Below, piece by piece: positions 1 through 11,639 of a stretch of DNA of 64,000 bases. Below the pieces are notes generated by a model that was given only the letters and a program-made list of their open reading frames with translations, was not told where the DNA came from and made no database searches. This stretch comes from Globodera rostochiensis. Its lineage: Eukaryota > Nematoda > Chromadorea > Rhabditida > Heteroderidae. Each line of letters opens with the position of its first letter. Position 1 is the stretch's first letter. The stretch is taken from NCBI GenBank assembly GCA_018350325.1, contig JAEVLN010000006.1, positions 1,743,693-1,807,692 on the forward strand. Reading direction: 5' to 3'. Both the position numbers and the translations under genes were made by a program.

Positions 1-474
1 CGAGATAGGAGCCCTCAAAAGCGGGCAACGGCCTCCGGGGCCGCAGCTGATCTTGACGTTCTCATGGCCATAACGGAATTTTTGCGCGCCTCCACTTTAC
101 CGTGCGCTGCGAGACAACTCCCGGGCCCTTCGATTGACTAATCTTTGCAGAGCCAGGGGCTGGTTTTTGTCCCAGAGAAAATTCGTGGACAATTAGTGAG
201 CGATTGTCAGTTTTTGGTATGGTTGCTAGAGGCGCCATAAAAAATCAGTAAAAAGAGCAGAAATCGTGGAATTGGGGTAGAACAAAGAAAACATTTCCAA
301 CAAACATATAAAGAAGAAACAAAGGTCTCCGCCGTAAAATAAGCGAGATATGCATTTTTAAAAATATCAAAAAAATTTGCGACAGAACTTAGTTAACACC
401 CTAAGTAATTTAAAAATGTTTATAAAAAAAATTCTTTTTTATAAAAAAGTTTATTCATTTTCAGCAACAAAAAA
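1..474. other. Upstream region of A1, no DOG-type repeat seen
   Basis: This flank of A1 holds a GC-richer stretch (1-230) and then AT-rich DNA. No ATGCCA array and no GGCAATATAAA core promoter are visible, unlike most other copies of the family. A TTTCAG acceptor lies about 10 bases before the A1 start codon. The first 20 bases (CGAGATAGGAGCCCTCAAA) resemble the GCGGACGCC...CTCGCCCC foldback repeat found at 18.4, 22.7 and 28.2 kb, so the window may open inside such an element. Confidence 0.4.
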
Positions 475-2363
475 ATGAAACTCTTCGCAATGCTTATGTT
501 GCGTTGTGCGCTTGTAATGATTTTGTCTTCGCTTCTTCAAAACGGAACTTTCGCAACTTTGGGAGAATCGTCGACATCGTGCCAGGAAGAGATCAATGAA
601 TTTTTTAAGGCGGTAGGAGAAAATCCTTTTGGTTAGTTGATTTTTTGGCTCCATTCTAAGTAAAATAAATTCCCTCCACCTTCAATTAAACGCATAATCA
701 TTAGTGATGCACGAGACCCAAAATTTACCGAGACTCGAGACCGAGACTTGACCCCGAGACTCGAGGCCGAGACTTGACCCCGAGACTCGAGGCCGAGACT
801 TGACCCCGAGACTCGAGACCGAGACCCAAAAAACCCAAGACTTTTCTCGAGTCGAGTCCCGAGTCTCGAGACTTAACTATGATACGACACTGAATTTAAC
901 CACTGAGCCATATAACACTGTTTTAAAAAGCTGTGCAAAAGATATTGGAATTAAGGATTTCTAAATTTGATTTGTCATTATGTTTTTCAAATCTTTTAGC
1001 TTAGAATTCTAAACAAATTCTCACCAAAAAGGCCATTTTTAGGGGTGTAAAAAAGTTTCGATTTTCGAGACCAAGTACCCGAGACTCGAGATCGAGACCC
1101 AAAAAACCCGAGACTTTTCTCGAGTCGAGACTCAAGATCGAGACTCTCGTGCATCACTAATAATTGTGACACGTGATTGGGCTTCGCATCAGTTTATAAC
1201 GGCTAAAAATTGTCAAAGTTCTTTTAATAAAATGAATGGAATAAAAATAGAAAAATCTTTTTTAGTTCGTTTTTTACAAACAATCAAAAAAAAAAACACA
1301 CACACACACACACAAAAAATTATTTTTTTTACCACTAATTTGTAAGCATGGAGCTGGTCGATCATAAATAAAATATATCATAATCCAAGACTTTTAAAGA
1401 GTTTTGGGCTTTAAATTGATAATTTTTTTATTCAAGACATCAATCAACATTTGGATTTTCTGAAAAAAGTGAACAAATTTCCATTCGAAGGAATGGAAAT
1501 GGAAAAACTTTTGAAGCGTCAACTGCCAAAACCTGTGAAAATTGTAATAGGCAATTGCAAGAAATTGGAGAAGGAACACAAAAAAGTTGTGGAGCACATT
1601 ATGAAGCACAAATGGACGTCGGGAAACACAAAAGAAATTGAAAACTTATTTCAGGATCTTTGCAAATTGTCAGAAAATAAAGTGCAATTTTGTGACACCA
1701 ATTCTTTTACAAATGCATGGGTTTGGACACAAGGTGATGAAAAGACAAAAACTCCCAAAAATGAAAAAGAATTGGGCGAGCAGCTGCATGCAAACATTCT
1801 TGCCTTGAAGAACGAATTGTCTAAAAAAATTGCTAAATTTGCAAAAAAAAAACAAATTGATGTAGACAGATTTAAGGCATTTTCCGCTGAATTTATAAAT
1901 AAATGGAAACAAATTGAACACAAAATAAACACTGCAAATATTGCCGATAAAAAAACAGAAAAAGTTTATTTTTAATTTGTAGAAAAGTAACTTTTAAAAA
2001 TAAATTTATAATTTAGACTTTGCGTGAAAGCTTGGACGAGTTGGCGGAAATCGCGATGAAAGAAACCGCTCCATTAAAAGCCATTATCACAAAAAATCTT
2101 GCTGAAAAAGACAAGAAAATGATTTTACAAGCATATCAAGTCAAGGTAATTTACCGTACTTTTCTGTTATAGACAAATTGTACGGTACTTTTCTGTTATA
2201 GACAAATTGTACGGTACTTTCTGTTGTAGTCATATTGTACGGTAGTTACATATGATAGCAAAAATATTTAAGATCTGCACAGGTTTTTAAATAATTGGCT
2301 GTTTTTAAATTAAAAAAATATTTTCAGGGCAAAAAAGTGCGTCGAATTGAGATCGAGAAGTAA
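475..2363 (+). CDS. A1: secreted protein, four-exon family (short exon-3 form)
   Basis: Joined exons 475-631, 1437-1963, 2017-2145 and 2328-2363 give an open frame of 282 residues; junction phases are 1, 0, 0. Exon 1 begins MKLFAMLMLRCALVMILSSL, a clear signal peptide with the mature chain starting near the FA/TL boundary. Exon 2 carries the family motifs: a KRQL..KPVKI block, NCKK, KWTSGN, a C..NSF..AW.W block and the terminal NIADKKTEK. Much of the block between NCKK and KWTSGN (the SIA..IDKEF segment) is missing. Exon 3 is the short 43-residue form. A TTTCAG acceptor just before the ATG suggests trans-splicing or a 5' UTR intron. Intron 1 holds a CGAGACT foldback element. The function is unknown; a secreted effector role is an inference from the signal peptide and the relatives' promoters. 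A1 itself has no visible DOG array, so it may be poorly expressed. Confidence 0.7.
701..1160. mobile_element. Foldback/MITE-like element, CGAGACT family, in intron 1 of A1
   Basis: The ends are inverted repeats TTAGTGATGCACGAGA and TCTCGTGCATCACTAA. The interior stutters GAGACTCGAGACCGAGACTT in both strand senses around an AT-rich centre. The target duplication may be TA. The same element occurs at 5429-5557, and partial copies lie near 7995-8170, 34700-34860 and 35590-35710. It has no coding capacity, so it is non-autonomous. Confidence 0.7.
2155..2245. repeat. 29-bp minisatellite in intron 3 of A1
   Basis: About three units of the TACGGTACTTTTCTGTTATAGACAAATTG type lie just inside the donor of intron 3. 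This is the shortest clean array among the long-intron copies. Confidence 0.8.
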
Positions 2364-2509
2364 TTGGAAGGTCGAGAAGTAATTGGAAGATCATTTTTAT
2401 TTCGGGACTTTTGCTTTACTTTTTCTTTTATCTTTCATTTCGGTTTAGAATTTAGTCGTATTTTCATAAATTTTACAACCTCCTAAATTTCCGTGTCAGG
2501 TCAAAATCC

Positions 2510-3165
2510 ATAACGGTCAAAATAACTAACGGTTAAAATACCTAATCAGCCAAAAGCGGTCACAATGACTAATGGCTTAAAAGCGGACAAAATCCCTAAC
2601 GGTCAAAATAACTAACGGTCAAAATAACTAACGGTTAAAATACCTAATCAGCCAAAAGCGGTCACAATGACTAATGGCTTAAAAGCGGACAAAATCCCTA
2701 ACGATCAAAATAACTAACGGTCAAAATAACTAACGGTTAAAATATCTAATCAGCCAAAAGCGGTCACAATGACTAATGGCTTAAAAGCGGACAAAATCCC
2801 TAACGGTCAAAATAACTAACGGTCAAAATAACTAACGGTTAAAATACCTAATCAGCCAAAAGCGGTCACAATGACTAATGGCTTAAAAGCGGACAAAATC
2901 CCTAACGATCAAAATAACTAACGGTCAAAATAACTAACGGTTAAAATATCTAATCAGCCAAAAGCGGTCAAAACGACTAATGGCTTAAAAGTGGACAAAA
3001 TCACTAACGGTCAAAATAACTAACGGTCAAAATAACTAACGGTTAAAATAACTAACGGTTAAAATACCTAATCAGCCAAAAGCGGTCAAAATGACTAATG
3101 GCTTAAAAGTGGACAAAATCACTAACGGTCAAAATCACTAATAAACTAAAAGCGGACAGAATCCC
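2510..3165. repeat. 102-bp satellite with internal 20-22 bp sub-repeats
   Basis: CCCTAACGGTC/CCCTAACGATC recurs at about 2594, 2696, 2798 and 2900, a spacing of 102 bases. GGTC and GATC alternate, which suggests a 204-bp higher-order unit. Inside each unit, CTAACGGTCAAAATAA and TAATGGCTTAAAAGCGGACAAAA are related sub-repeats. A single unit-like end recurs near 8245-8295. Confidence 0.85.
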
Positions 3166-4045
3166 TAATTTTGCAATTCTTGAAAAATAAAGTGGTTTGC
3201 GTCTATTTTACAGATTAAAAACTAACTTTTAGATTCGCCTTTTCAAATATTAAGCATTAATGATTAGCGCACACTGCGCGAACAATTTAGGCTATGTGGG
3301 GTATCAGTCGTACTATTACCCAAACTTTGTTAACTTTTTTTTTTTGCCGACTAAATCATTGTTTTTGGAATTTTGATACTTGTCATGACCATTTTTTATG
3401 TGCAGATCAAGTGATCAATTGATTATTGTTGAACATGAAGTGAATTTTTGCTTTTTTTTTGGTTTAATAAATTTTGAAATTGACTAGAGATTGGCGTCTT
3501 TTTTGCAGGTAAGGCTGATTTACTAGCGTTTGGACCACCTATAAAATTGATTCAAAGGTAAAAAAAAAACGGAAATTTCCGTTATTAGGGATTTTCTTAG
3601 TGATTTTGTCCATTTCGCCTTCTGCTTGTTGTTGAACAAAACTGTTCGTCGCGACGTGCTCGTCATGTCATCCCCGTCCAATTGTCATTGGGCTTTCTGT
3701 GCATTACGCTCTCGGCCGGAACAATGAGCATTGTTCGTACGCTGGAGATGAACCATGTGACCACCACCAACACCACCAAAAGCATTCGCACGATTATGTC
3801 GCAAGCGAATCGCATGAAGCCACACACAACGATTGAGCCATGTGCAACCCAAAAGTGTTAAGCCGATGATTCACCGAGTGCAAATGACCAATTTTAGTAA
3901 CCAACAAGTTCCATTGCATTTTACACGAATAGAAACAGTAAGGTGCCGGCGGGGCGGCTGTTTTGGCGCGATCAACCCTAACTTAGACACAAATCAAACA
4001 CATTTTCCGCGTTTTTCGTTAAAAGCCCTTTTAGCCGCTTCGACT
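3166..4045. other. Intergenic DNA with a small orphan reading frame
   Basis: A GC-richer stretch (3600-3960) contains a frame open from about 3605 to the TAA at 3859-3861; its first ATG is at 3724 (45 residues, Thr-rich around MNHVTTTNTTKSIRT). A TTCTTAG acceptor precedes it near 3600. This could be a stray exon. I recognise no domain, and I give it low weight. The rest of the stretch is AT-rich with nothing I can name. Confidence 0.25.
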
Positions 4046-4115
4046 GATGTGGTGGTGTAGCGGTGAACGGTTAGGATCGGAGGGTTTGGGAAGTGGTTCA
4101 AATCCCTATGTGTAA
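4043..4115 (+). repeat. tRNA-like (SINE-type) head
   Basis: TGGTGTAGCGGTGA resembles a pol III A box, and GGTTCAAATCC about 45 bases later matches the B box. There is no convincing cloverleaf and a T-rich stretch follows. A tRNA-derived SINE or tRNA remnant is the best reading. Confidence 0.4.
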
Positions 4116-4235
4116 ATTGTTTTTTTGACTTTAGGTGTGCATCTATCGTCGAAGAAACAATTCTAAAAATTTTTGTAAATTTTTATCAATTTTTTATAAT
4201 TGTAGTTTGACCATAAAAATTTGAATTTATATAGT

Positions 4236-4375
4236 GAGTAGAGTTGGTTGGGATCGGGATCCAGGTCGGGATCGGGCGGGATTATCTCGGTTTTTGGAAT
4301 CCCGATCCCGGTCCCAGTTTTTGAAAAGTCATAATCCCGATCCCCGTAGGGTCGGGATTAATCGGGATAAAAATG
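4236..4375. repeat. GGGATCGGGATC stuttering repeat
   Basis: GGGATCGGG/CCCGATCCC phrases occur in both orientations over about 140 bases, so the segment can fold back on itself. It has the same style as the other phrase-repeat elements in this window but no clear terminal repeats. Confidence 0.5.
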
Positions 4376-4394
4376 CACACCTAAGAATGGGATC

Positions 4395-4600
4395 GTGAGT
4401 AGTGGGGGCAGTTTAAGTCTGGGTGGGGTGGGGGTTCAGATCCCCGACTTTGTAAATGATTTAAAAATTTGTTGTGATTTTCCTAAAGTACAAAAACTTA
4501 ATCAACTCAAAAGTAAACAGCTGCTAAATCCACAGATATCGGAACGCTACATTTTACACTCTACTGGTTGGGCCAAAAAAAAATTGAACCAACTGGCTAT
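4395..4600. repeat. Dispersed repeat shared with 8519-8680
   Basis: The run from GGGGGCAGTTTAAGTCTGGG through CTGCTAAATCCACAGATATCGG occurs nearly identically at about 8519-8680, upstream of A3. Part of it returns inverted near 53975-54020. No protein is supported. Confidence 0.6.
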
Positions 4601-4734
4601 GCGGTAAAATGGTGGGCTACCTCCCCCAACAAAAGTCAGGGAAGCTTTACATGTTAAAATAAAAAATAAAATTTTAGTAATGTAAATCTATTTTAGTAAA
4701 GTAAATCCTAATAAGAAAAAATCAATTTTAGTAA

Positions 4735-5035
4735 AGCTGGGGCTTGGTGATGGCACCTGCCCGCGCCCCAATTTCAAATAATGCCAACAAATGCACTTTG
4801 CGCGCTTTTCAGTGATCATATGCCATGCCTTGGGGGCTTGGGGGATGGCATCCCCGTGCGCCAATTGCAAATTATGCCACTAAATGCATTTGCGCGCTTT
4901 TCAGTGATCATATGCCATGCCTTGTGGGCTTGGGGATGGCACCTGCGCGTGCGCCAATTTCAAATAATGCCACCAAATGCACGTGGCAAAGAAAGCCACA
5001 AATTTATTGAAGGCAATATAAACGCCCCAGGGAGT
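4735..5035 (+). promoter_or_regulatory. DOG-box repeat array and core promoter of A2
   Basis: About three units of the roughly 90-bp repeat (AATGCCACCAAATGCACTTTGCGCGCTTTTCAGTGATCATATGCCATGCC...GGATGGCATCC type) lie here. Each unit has up to three ATGCCA/TGGCAT motifs. The array is followed at about 5013 by GGCAATATAAACGCCCCAGG, the core promoter shared by the family, about 170 bases before the start codon. ATGCCA is the reported dorsal-gland (DOG) box core; its function here is inferred. Confidence 0.65.
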
Positions 5036-5184
5036 AGTGTCATCAAATCATTTAAATCATTTATATTCGCCATTTCAATAGAATTAATTTACAAAATTAA
5101 TTTTATATTATTTTAATTTAAAAATGTTTATAAAAAAGAATTCTTTGTTTTTTTACAAAAAAGTTTATTCATTTTCAGAAAAAA

Positions 5185-7262
5185 ATGAAACTCTTTGCAA
5201 TGCTTATGTTGCGTTGTGCGTTCGTGATGATTTTGTTTTCATTTATTCAAAACGGAACTTTGGCCGATTTGGACAAATGGAAGAAATTTCAAAAATGGTC
5301 GACACAGTGCCAGGAAATGATCAATGAATTGTTTAAGGCGGTAGAAGAAAAACCTTCGGGTTAGTTGATTTTTTGGCTCCATTCTAAGTAAAATAAATTC
5401 CCTCCACCTTCAATTAAACGCATAATCATTAGTGATGCACGAGACCCAAAATTTACCGAGACTCGAGACCGAGACTTGACCCCGAGACTCGAGACCCAAA
5501 AAACCCGAGACTTTTCTCGAGTCGAGACTCGAGATCGAGACTCTCGTGCATCACTAATAATTATGACACATGATTGGGCTTCGCATCAGTTTATAACGGC
5601 TAAAACTTATCATTTATAACGGATAAAACTTGTCAAAGTTCTTTTAATAAAATTAATGCAATAAAAATGGAAAAATCTTTTTTGTTTGTTTTTTACAAAC
5701 AATCAAAAAAAAAGTACAAATATGCATGGGGCTGGTCGATCTTTTTAAATTCCTTAATATATAAATAAAATATATCATATCCAAAGACTTTTAAAGATTT
5801 TGGGTCTTTAAATTGATAATTTTATTCAAGACATCAATCAAAAATTGGATTTATTGCTGAAAAAAGTGAATGAATTTCCAATTGGAGGAATGGTCGAACT
5901 TTTGAAGCGTCGACTGCAAAAACCTCTGAAAATTGCAATAGGAAATTGCAAGAAATTGGAGGAGGAACCCAAAAAAGTTGAACATTCTGGACGGGAGGAC
6001 AACAAATTGGCCAAGAGACGTTCAATTGCAAAGGGAATTGACAAGGAGTTCAACACGTTCTTCTTCGAGGTTGAGCTGGAGCTCATCGAGAAGGACAAAT
6101 GGACGTCGGGAAACAAAAAAGAATTTGAAAACTTATTTCGTGATCTTTTCAACTTCTCAGAAAATAAAGTGTCGTTTTGTGACACCGATTCTTTTAAAAA
6201 TGCATGGAATTGGGCAAAACGTGTTGAAAAGACAAAACCTCCCCCAAATCAAAAAGAATTGGACGAGCAGTTGCTTTCACTCATTTTTGAAGCAAAACTG
6301 AGAATTTTGGAGAAAGAATTGTCTGCAAAAATTGCTGGATTTGCAGAACAAATTGATGTGGACGGATTTATAAGATTTTCCGATGATTTTAAAGCTGATT
6401 GGAAACAATTTGAGCACAAAATGATCAACGCAAATATTGCCGATAAAAAAATTGCTGATACAGAAAAAGTTGATTTTTTAATTTGTAGAAAAGTAACTTT
6501 TAAAAATAAATTTATAATTTAGACTTTCCGTAAACGTTTGAAAGAGTTGGCTGATCGCGCGCTGGAAGAAACGGCTCCATTAAAAACCATTATCACAGAA
6601 AAGCTGAACGAACTGTGCCCCGGGCCACTGAAAATCGTTTTCAAAAAAGCCTTCAAAAGTGATCAAAAAGAACAAAAAGAAGCCCAAATTAATGCAAAAA
6701 AGGTTATAAATGACATTGGAATGTTTGATGGTGCCGCAAATAAACTGCTGGTGGACAATGCTGACTTCTCATGTGCTAAATTGAAAGAGGCTGTTGAGAA
6801 AGACAAGAAAATGGTCTTAAAGGCATACCAAGTCAATGTAATATACGGTACTTTTGTGTAGTAGACAAATTATACGGTATTTTTCTGTTGTAAACAAATT
6901 ATACGGTACTTTTCTGTTGTAAACAAATTGTACGGTACTTTTTTGTTGTAAACAAATTGTACGGTACTTTTCTGTTGTAAACAAATTGTACGGTACTTTT
7001 CTGTTGTAAACAAATTGTACGGTACTTTTCTGTTGTAAACAAATTGTACGGTACTTTTCTGTTGTAAACAAATTGTACGGTACTTTTCTGTTGTAAACAA
7101 ATTGTACGGTACTTTTCTGTTATAGACAAATTGTACGGTACTTGGGATAGCAAAAACATTTAAGATCTGCACACTTTTTTAAATAATTGGCTGTTTTTAA
7201 TTCAAAAATATTTTTAGGACAAAGAGTTGCTCCGAAATATGAAGATTGAGATCGAGAAGTAA
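5185..7262 (+). CDS. A2: secreted protein, four-exon family
   Basis: Exons 5185-5359, 5831-6468, 6523-6837 and 7218-7262 join into 390 residues with phases 1, 0, 0. The signal peptide is MKLFAMLMLRCAFVMILFSF followed by IQNGTLA, with likely cleavage after TLA. Exon 2 shows the family blocks: KRRLQKPLKIAIGNCKK, SIAKGIDKEFNTFFFEVELEL, KWTSGN, FCDTDSFKNAW, EKELSAKIAGF and a DVDGF...FSDDF block. Exon 3 is full length, with ETAPLKTIITEKLNELCPG, a Lys/Gln-rich linker and FDGAANKLLV. Exon 4 encodes DKELLRNMKIEIEK. The intron-3 donor is T|GTAATA rather than G|GTAATT. It is an extracellular protein by signal peptide; a plant-directed effector role is inferred from the DOG-type promoter. Confidence 0.8.
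5429..5557. mobile_element. Short CGAGACT foldback element in intron 1 of A2
   Basis: It has the same terminal inverted repeats and the same intron position as the 701-1160 element but lacks most of the interior. The shared site suggests the insertion preceded the A1/A2 duplication. Confidence 0.7.
6843..7145. repeat. 29-bp minisatellite in intron 3 of A2
   Basis: About ten units of the type ACGGTACTTTTCTGTTGTAAACAAATTGT lie here. The period of 29 is not a multiple of three, so the reverse strand stays open in several frames and gives artefact ORFs with a repeating 29-residue peptide. Each unit ends in TTTTCTGTTGTAA/G, close to a 3' splice site. Confidence 0.9.
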
Positions 7263-8880
7263 TTGGAAGGTCGAGAAGTAATTGGAAGATCATTTTTATT
7301 TCGGGACTTTTGACTTTCTTTTCTTTTATCTTTCATTTCGGTTTAGAATTTAGTCGTATTTTCATAAACTTTATACTTTTTATTCGATTATAAATTTGAT
7401 TACTTTCTTCGATTAGTTAAAAAAATCATCGGCGTTGGCACTCAATCAGTTGGGTTAGGACTTAGTGGGCGAATTGATAATTTAGCTCATCGCCGCCATT
7501 TTTCGATTAGATTAATTCAACAAAAGGTGCAGACTTTTTGAATAAAAAATTTAAAAATTTTTTGGTATTCCAATTTTTTAAAAAATAAAATTCTTAAATC
7601 AAGTCAAGTTTACGCAATAGAAAATCCAGACCTATTCAAATTATGGCGAAGAAACAAATGTGAAAGATTTTTTCTGAAGAGAAACTTTTCCAAAGAGACC
7701 ACCTGAATTTTTCTGGGTAGGGGAGCTTGTCGGCACTCAGAATTTTTTTGAAAAAAGTTCATCAAAATTTTCGCAAAATTAAGCATTTTATTTCGGAATT
7801 TTGAATTTTTTTGAAAAAAGTGATTTACGTGAGGGTGGAGAATGTCCGGCGGTGGGAAAATTTCTCACAAAATCAGCAACTTTGTTATGAAAATTGATTA
7901 AAATTTATTAAAAATTTTTCTTTTAATGGTGGAAGGGTATGAGACAGAGGAAAAACGAAAAATAATTGAGTCGCACTCATGCGGATCAGAACCGAAATCA
8001 AATCTTTTAGCTTAGAATTCTAAACAAATCTCTCCAAAAATGCCATCTTTAGGGGGTATAAAAAAGTCTCGGTTTTCGAGACCAAGTACCCGAGACTCGA
8101 TACCGAGACCCAAAAAACCCGAGACTTTTCTCGAGTCGAGACTCGAGATCGAGACTCTCGTGCATCACTAGTATTTATACGCTGTTCCCGGGCGCAAAAA
8201 AATATGGTATGGATTTCCATATAAATCGGAGCCATAATAATAAGCTAAAAGCGGACAAAATCCCTAATTTTGCTCTTGAAAAATAGAGTGGTTTCATCAC
8301 GAAATACCGTACCCGGAAACCGCTGAAATGCTTATTTTTTTGAACAAAAACATTGCCAATAATCAATTATAAGTATTGAATAAAATTTTTGTTCATTTTA
8401 AATTGAAATTCAAAATTTCCAAAAAATACCGAATTTTTTTGGTTGGTATTTTCGGTATCAGTATTATACCGAAATACCGATACCGAATACCGAAAAACCC
8501 CATTTGCCGAACACTAGTGGTGAGTGGTGGGGCAGTTTAAGTCTGGGTGGGGTGGGGGGGGGGTCAGATCCCCGCCGACTTTGTAAATGATTTAAAAATT
8601 TGTTGTGATTTTCCTAAAGTACAAAAACTTAATCAACTCAAAAGTAAACAGCTGCTAAATCCACAGATATCGGAACCAAAAGTCAGGGAACCTTTAATTT
8701 TGAGTTTGAGTTTTTTTTAAATTGCTTTTTATGGCGCAAATGTCTGCGGCTCAAATGTGGCCAACCATTTTCAGACAATTTTTAGAATAAATGACCAACT
8801 AAAAATGTTAAAATAAAATTTAGTAATGTAAATCTATTTTAGTAAAGTAAAATTCTAATAAGAACAATCAATTTTAGTAA
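7263..8880. other. Intergenic, repeat-rich, no gene seen
   Basis: After the A2 3' flank (TCATTTTTATTTCGGGACTTTTG, shared by the family) the DNA is AT-rich. A truncated CGAGACT element ends near 8170. A phrase repeat of CGGTATTTCGGTATACCG type occupies about 8430-8515, and the dispersed repeat shared with 4395 sits at 8519-8680. No frame with family or domain signal is visible. Confidence 0.5.
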
Positions 8881-8881
8881 A

Positions 8882-9175
8882 GCTGGGGCTTGGTGATGGC
8901 ACCTGCGCGCGCGCCAATTTCAAATAATGCCACAAAATGCACTTTCGTCATCTTTATGATGAGATATACTGTAGTTTTGTGTTTTGTAGTTTAAACCACA
9001 AATCGTTGTGGGCAATATACATAACCCAGCGAGAATCCACCGTGGCAATAAAAGCTTCATGCCATGCCTTGGGGGCTTGGGGATGGCATCCGCGTGCGCC
9101 AATTGCAAATTATGCCACCAAATCCACGTGGCAAAGATAGCCACTAAAGGCAATATAAACGCCCCAGGGAGCAGT
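8882..9175 (+). promoter_or_regulatory. DOG-box repeat (about two units) and core promoter of A3
   Basis: Two diverged units carry GATGGCACC, AATGCCACA, ATGCCATGCC, GGATGGCATCC and TATGCCACC. Between the units is the TGATGAGATATACTGTAGTTTTG block that also sits in the A5-A7 promoters. GGCAATATAAACGCCCCAGG follows at about 9149, roughly 115 bases before the start codon. Confidence 0.6.
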
Positions 9176-9263
9176 GTCACCAGATAAACCTATTTTAGTA
9201 TTTGCCATTTCAATCAAATATTATTTTAATTTAAAAATGTTTATTATTCATTTTCAGAAAAAA

Positions 9264-11122
9264 ATGAAACTCTTTGCAATGTTTATGTTGCGTTTTGAGC
9301 TTGTAATGCTTTTGTATTCACTTCTTCAAAACGTAACTTTGGCAACTCAGCAACAATTGAATGAATGGGAAGAATGGAAGAAAACGTCCGTTTCATTGGT
9401 CAAAGCCATTTCAGAGGCGCAAGTACCAATCTCTTTGGGTTAGTTACATTTAAAAAACATAAAAAGATTTTCACCTCTAATAAAGCGCTGAACTTTTTTG
9501 CGCATTGATTCAAGCGGCTGTATAATTGCTTAAGAGCTAAATGGCCTTTAATTTGATAATTAACCAGGTGATCAAAGAGGTATTGCTCAAATCAAGGAAA
9601 CATTTGGAGCCATGGATTTGAAATTAAGTGAACTTTCAAAAGGGTCATTAAATAGAATCCAACTTTTGAATTGTCGACTGGAAGAACCTCTGCGGATTGT
9701 ATCACTCAATTGCAATTTTTTGTTAGTTCAAGATGATGAACATAAAGACAACAAATATTTTTTGGAAAGTTTATTGTCCAAGATAAGGTCCATTGCAAAG
9801 GAATTTGAAAAGGAGTTCAACACGTTCATCTTCGAGGTTGAGCTGGAGCTGACCAATCAGGCAAAAGGGGTGTTGGGATTCAACCACGAATATGGCAACA
9901 AATTTCATGATCATTGGAAGACATCGGCAGAAGAAAAGAAAGTGTGTTATTGTGACATTGATTCGTTTAAAAATGCATGGGCATCAACAAATGGAAACTT
10001 TGAACACCTTGAGGCACTCATTATTGACGCAAAACTGCGCATTTTGGAGACAGAATTGCATGCAAAAATTGCTGACTTTGCCCAACAACCGCCCTTTGAT
10101 TGGGACGGATTTTTTGCATTTTCCAAAAACTTTAACCTTAAATGGATCGAGATTAAAAAAAATATCATTGCACTCAATAGACTTGATCAGAAAAAGGTTT
10201 GTTGATTTTTGATGCATAGCCAAAAAAAAAGTAGCATTTAAAAATTGATATTTATATTAAGGACGAATACAATAAAAAGTTGGACGTTTTGGCTGAAACA
10301 GCGATGGAAGAAACGGCTCCATTAAAAGCCATTATCACACAAAAGCTGGACAAACTGGTCCCAAAATGGCGTAAGGAAAAAAGCATTATAAACAAAATTC
10401 GGAATCATTTGCCGCATTTGCCGTCCAACGACAAGCAAACAACGATTGATGGCATCATACGAGACCTTGGCATTTTTGCTGGTAACGCATATGGACTACT
10501 GAAATACTTTGAACGGGACAATCGTGATTTCTCAGTTGATCAATTGAAAAAGGCTGTTGAGGAAGACAAGGAAAAGATCTTACAAGCATACCAAGTCAAG
10601 GTAATTAATTTACCGTATTCTGTTGTAGACAAATTTTACGGTATTTTTCCCCTGTTGTGGACAAATTGTACGGTACTTTTTTGTTGTAGACAAATTTTAC
10701 GGTACTTTTCTGTTGTAGACAAATTGTACGGTGCTTTTCTGTTGTAGAAAATTGTACCGTTCTTTTCTGCTGTAGACAAATTGTACGGTACTTTTCTGTT
10801 GTAGACAAATGGTACGGTACTTTTTTATAATAGACAAATTGTACGGTACTTTTCTGGTGTAGACATTTTTTGTTGTAGACAAATTTTACGGTACTTTTCT
10901 GTTGTAGACAAATTTTACGGTACTTTTCCCCTGTTGTAGACAAATTTTACGGTACTTTTCTGTTGTAGACAAATTTTACGGTACTTTTCCCCTGTTGTAG
11001 ACAAATTGTACGGTACTTTTCCCCTGTTGTAGCCAAATTTACGGTACTTTTTAGTATAACAGCAGATTTATTTGTTTAAAACGAAAAATTTTTAGGACGA
11101 AGATTTGCGACGAATGAATTGA
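9264..11122 (+). CDS. A3: secreted protein, four-exon family (divergent)
   Basis: Exons 9264-9438, 9568-10196, 10262-10600 and 11096-11122 join into 389 residues, phases 1, 0, 0. The signal peptide is MKLFAMFMLRFELVMLLYSL followed by LQNVTLA. Intron 1 is only 129 bases and lacks foldback elements. Exon 2 is more diverged (CRLEEPLRIVSLNCN, FEKEFNTFIFEVELEL, CYCDIDSFKNAW, ETELHAKIADFAQQP, DWDGF). Exon 3 is full length but lacks the QKEQKEAQ linker and has TTIDGIIRDLGIFAGNAYGLL instead. Exon 4 is DEDLRRMN. The intron-2 donor AAG|GTTTGT is the clearest in the family and fixes exon 2's end for the others. Function unknown; secreted. Confidence 0.78.
10608..11052. repeat. 29-bp minisatellite in intron 3 of A3
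   Basis: About 14 variant units have TTTTCTGTTGTAGACAAATTTTACGG and TTCCCCTGTTGTAGACAAATT subtypes interleaved. The alternation of subtypes suggests segmental expansion inside the array. Confidence 0.9.
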
Positions 11123-11639
11123 TTGATGGATGTGAACGTGACGATTGAGGCCGAGTTGTATTTGGAGCTGTTTACTGATTTATTTCGCGATTTTTGGCTT
11201 TTTTTTTCTTTTAATCGGTTTAGAATTTTAGTCGTATTTTCATAAAGATTATTGCTTTTTTTCGATAAATTTGTTTACTTTCTTAGATTGGTTAAAAAAA
11301 TCATCGGCATTGGCACTCAAATTTTTGATCACTTTTTCATTTCCCTTTGAAGTTTTAAGGGATGGCAATTCTAATAAGAAATTAAAACATTTTGGAGTTT
11401 GGGGGTGGCAATTTAGAACATAAAATGGCTTAATTTTTAATTTTGTTATAAAGATGCCCTAAATAACGAACAAAAAAAGAACAGAATAGTGCACGTTTTT
11501 GGGCAGGGAGAGGGGGGGGGGGCTTTGATGGAGCCGGATAGGCGAGGCGCACCGTTTTTGGTAAAAAATTGGCAAAAAATTTTTAAATTTTAAAAGAAAC
11601 ATTTTGCAAAGGACTTCAGTGAGTGGGGCCCTCAAATGA
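11123..11639. other. 3' flank of A3, no gene seen
   Basis: The family 3' flank (ATTTATTTCGCGATTTTTGGC, then GAATTTTAGTCGTATTTTCATAAA) runs to about 11330. The rest is AT-rich, with a G-run near 11510. Confidence 0.4.

Noticed and set aside
2510..3165. Possible CRISPR-like array
   Set aside because: There are no unique spacers between constant repeats; it is a nested satellite in eukaryotic DNA.
3300..3330. ATTACCCAAACTTTG as a spliced leader RNA gene
   Set aside because: It differs from the nematode SL1 core, and no donor, Sm site or stem structure follows.
6870..7172. Minus-strand repeat ORFs reading STVQFVYNRKVPYNL
   Set aside because: They come from the 29-bp minisatellite, whose period keeps several frames open. 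They lie wholly in intron 3 of A2; the same holds at 10605-10943, 27131-27720 and 32620-33287.
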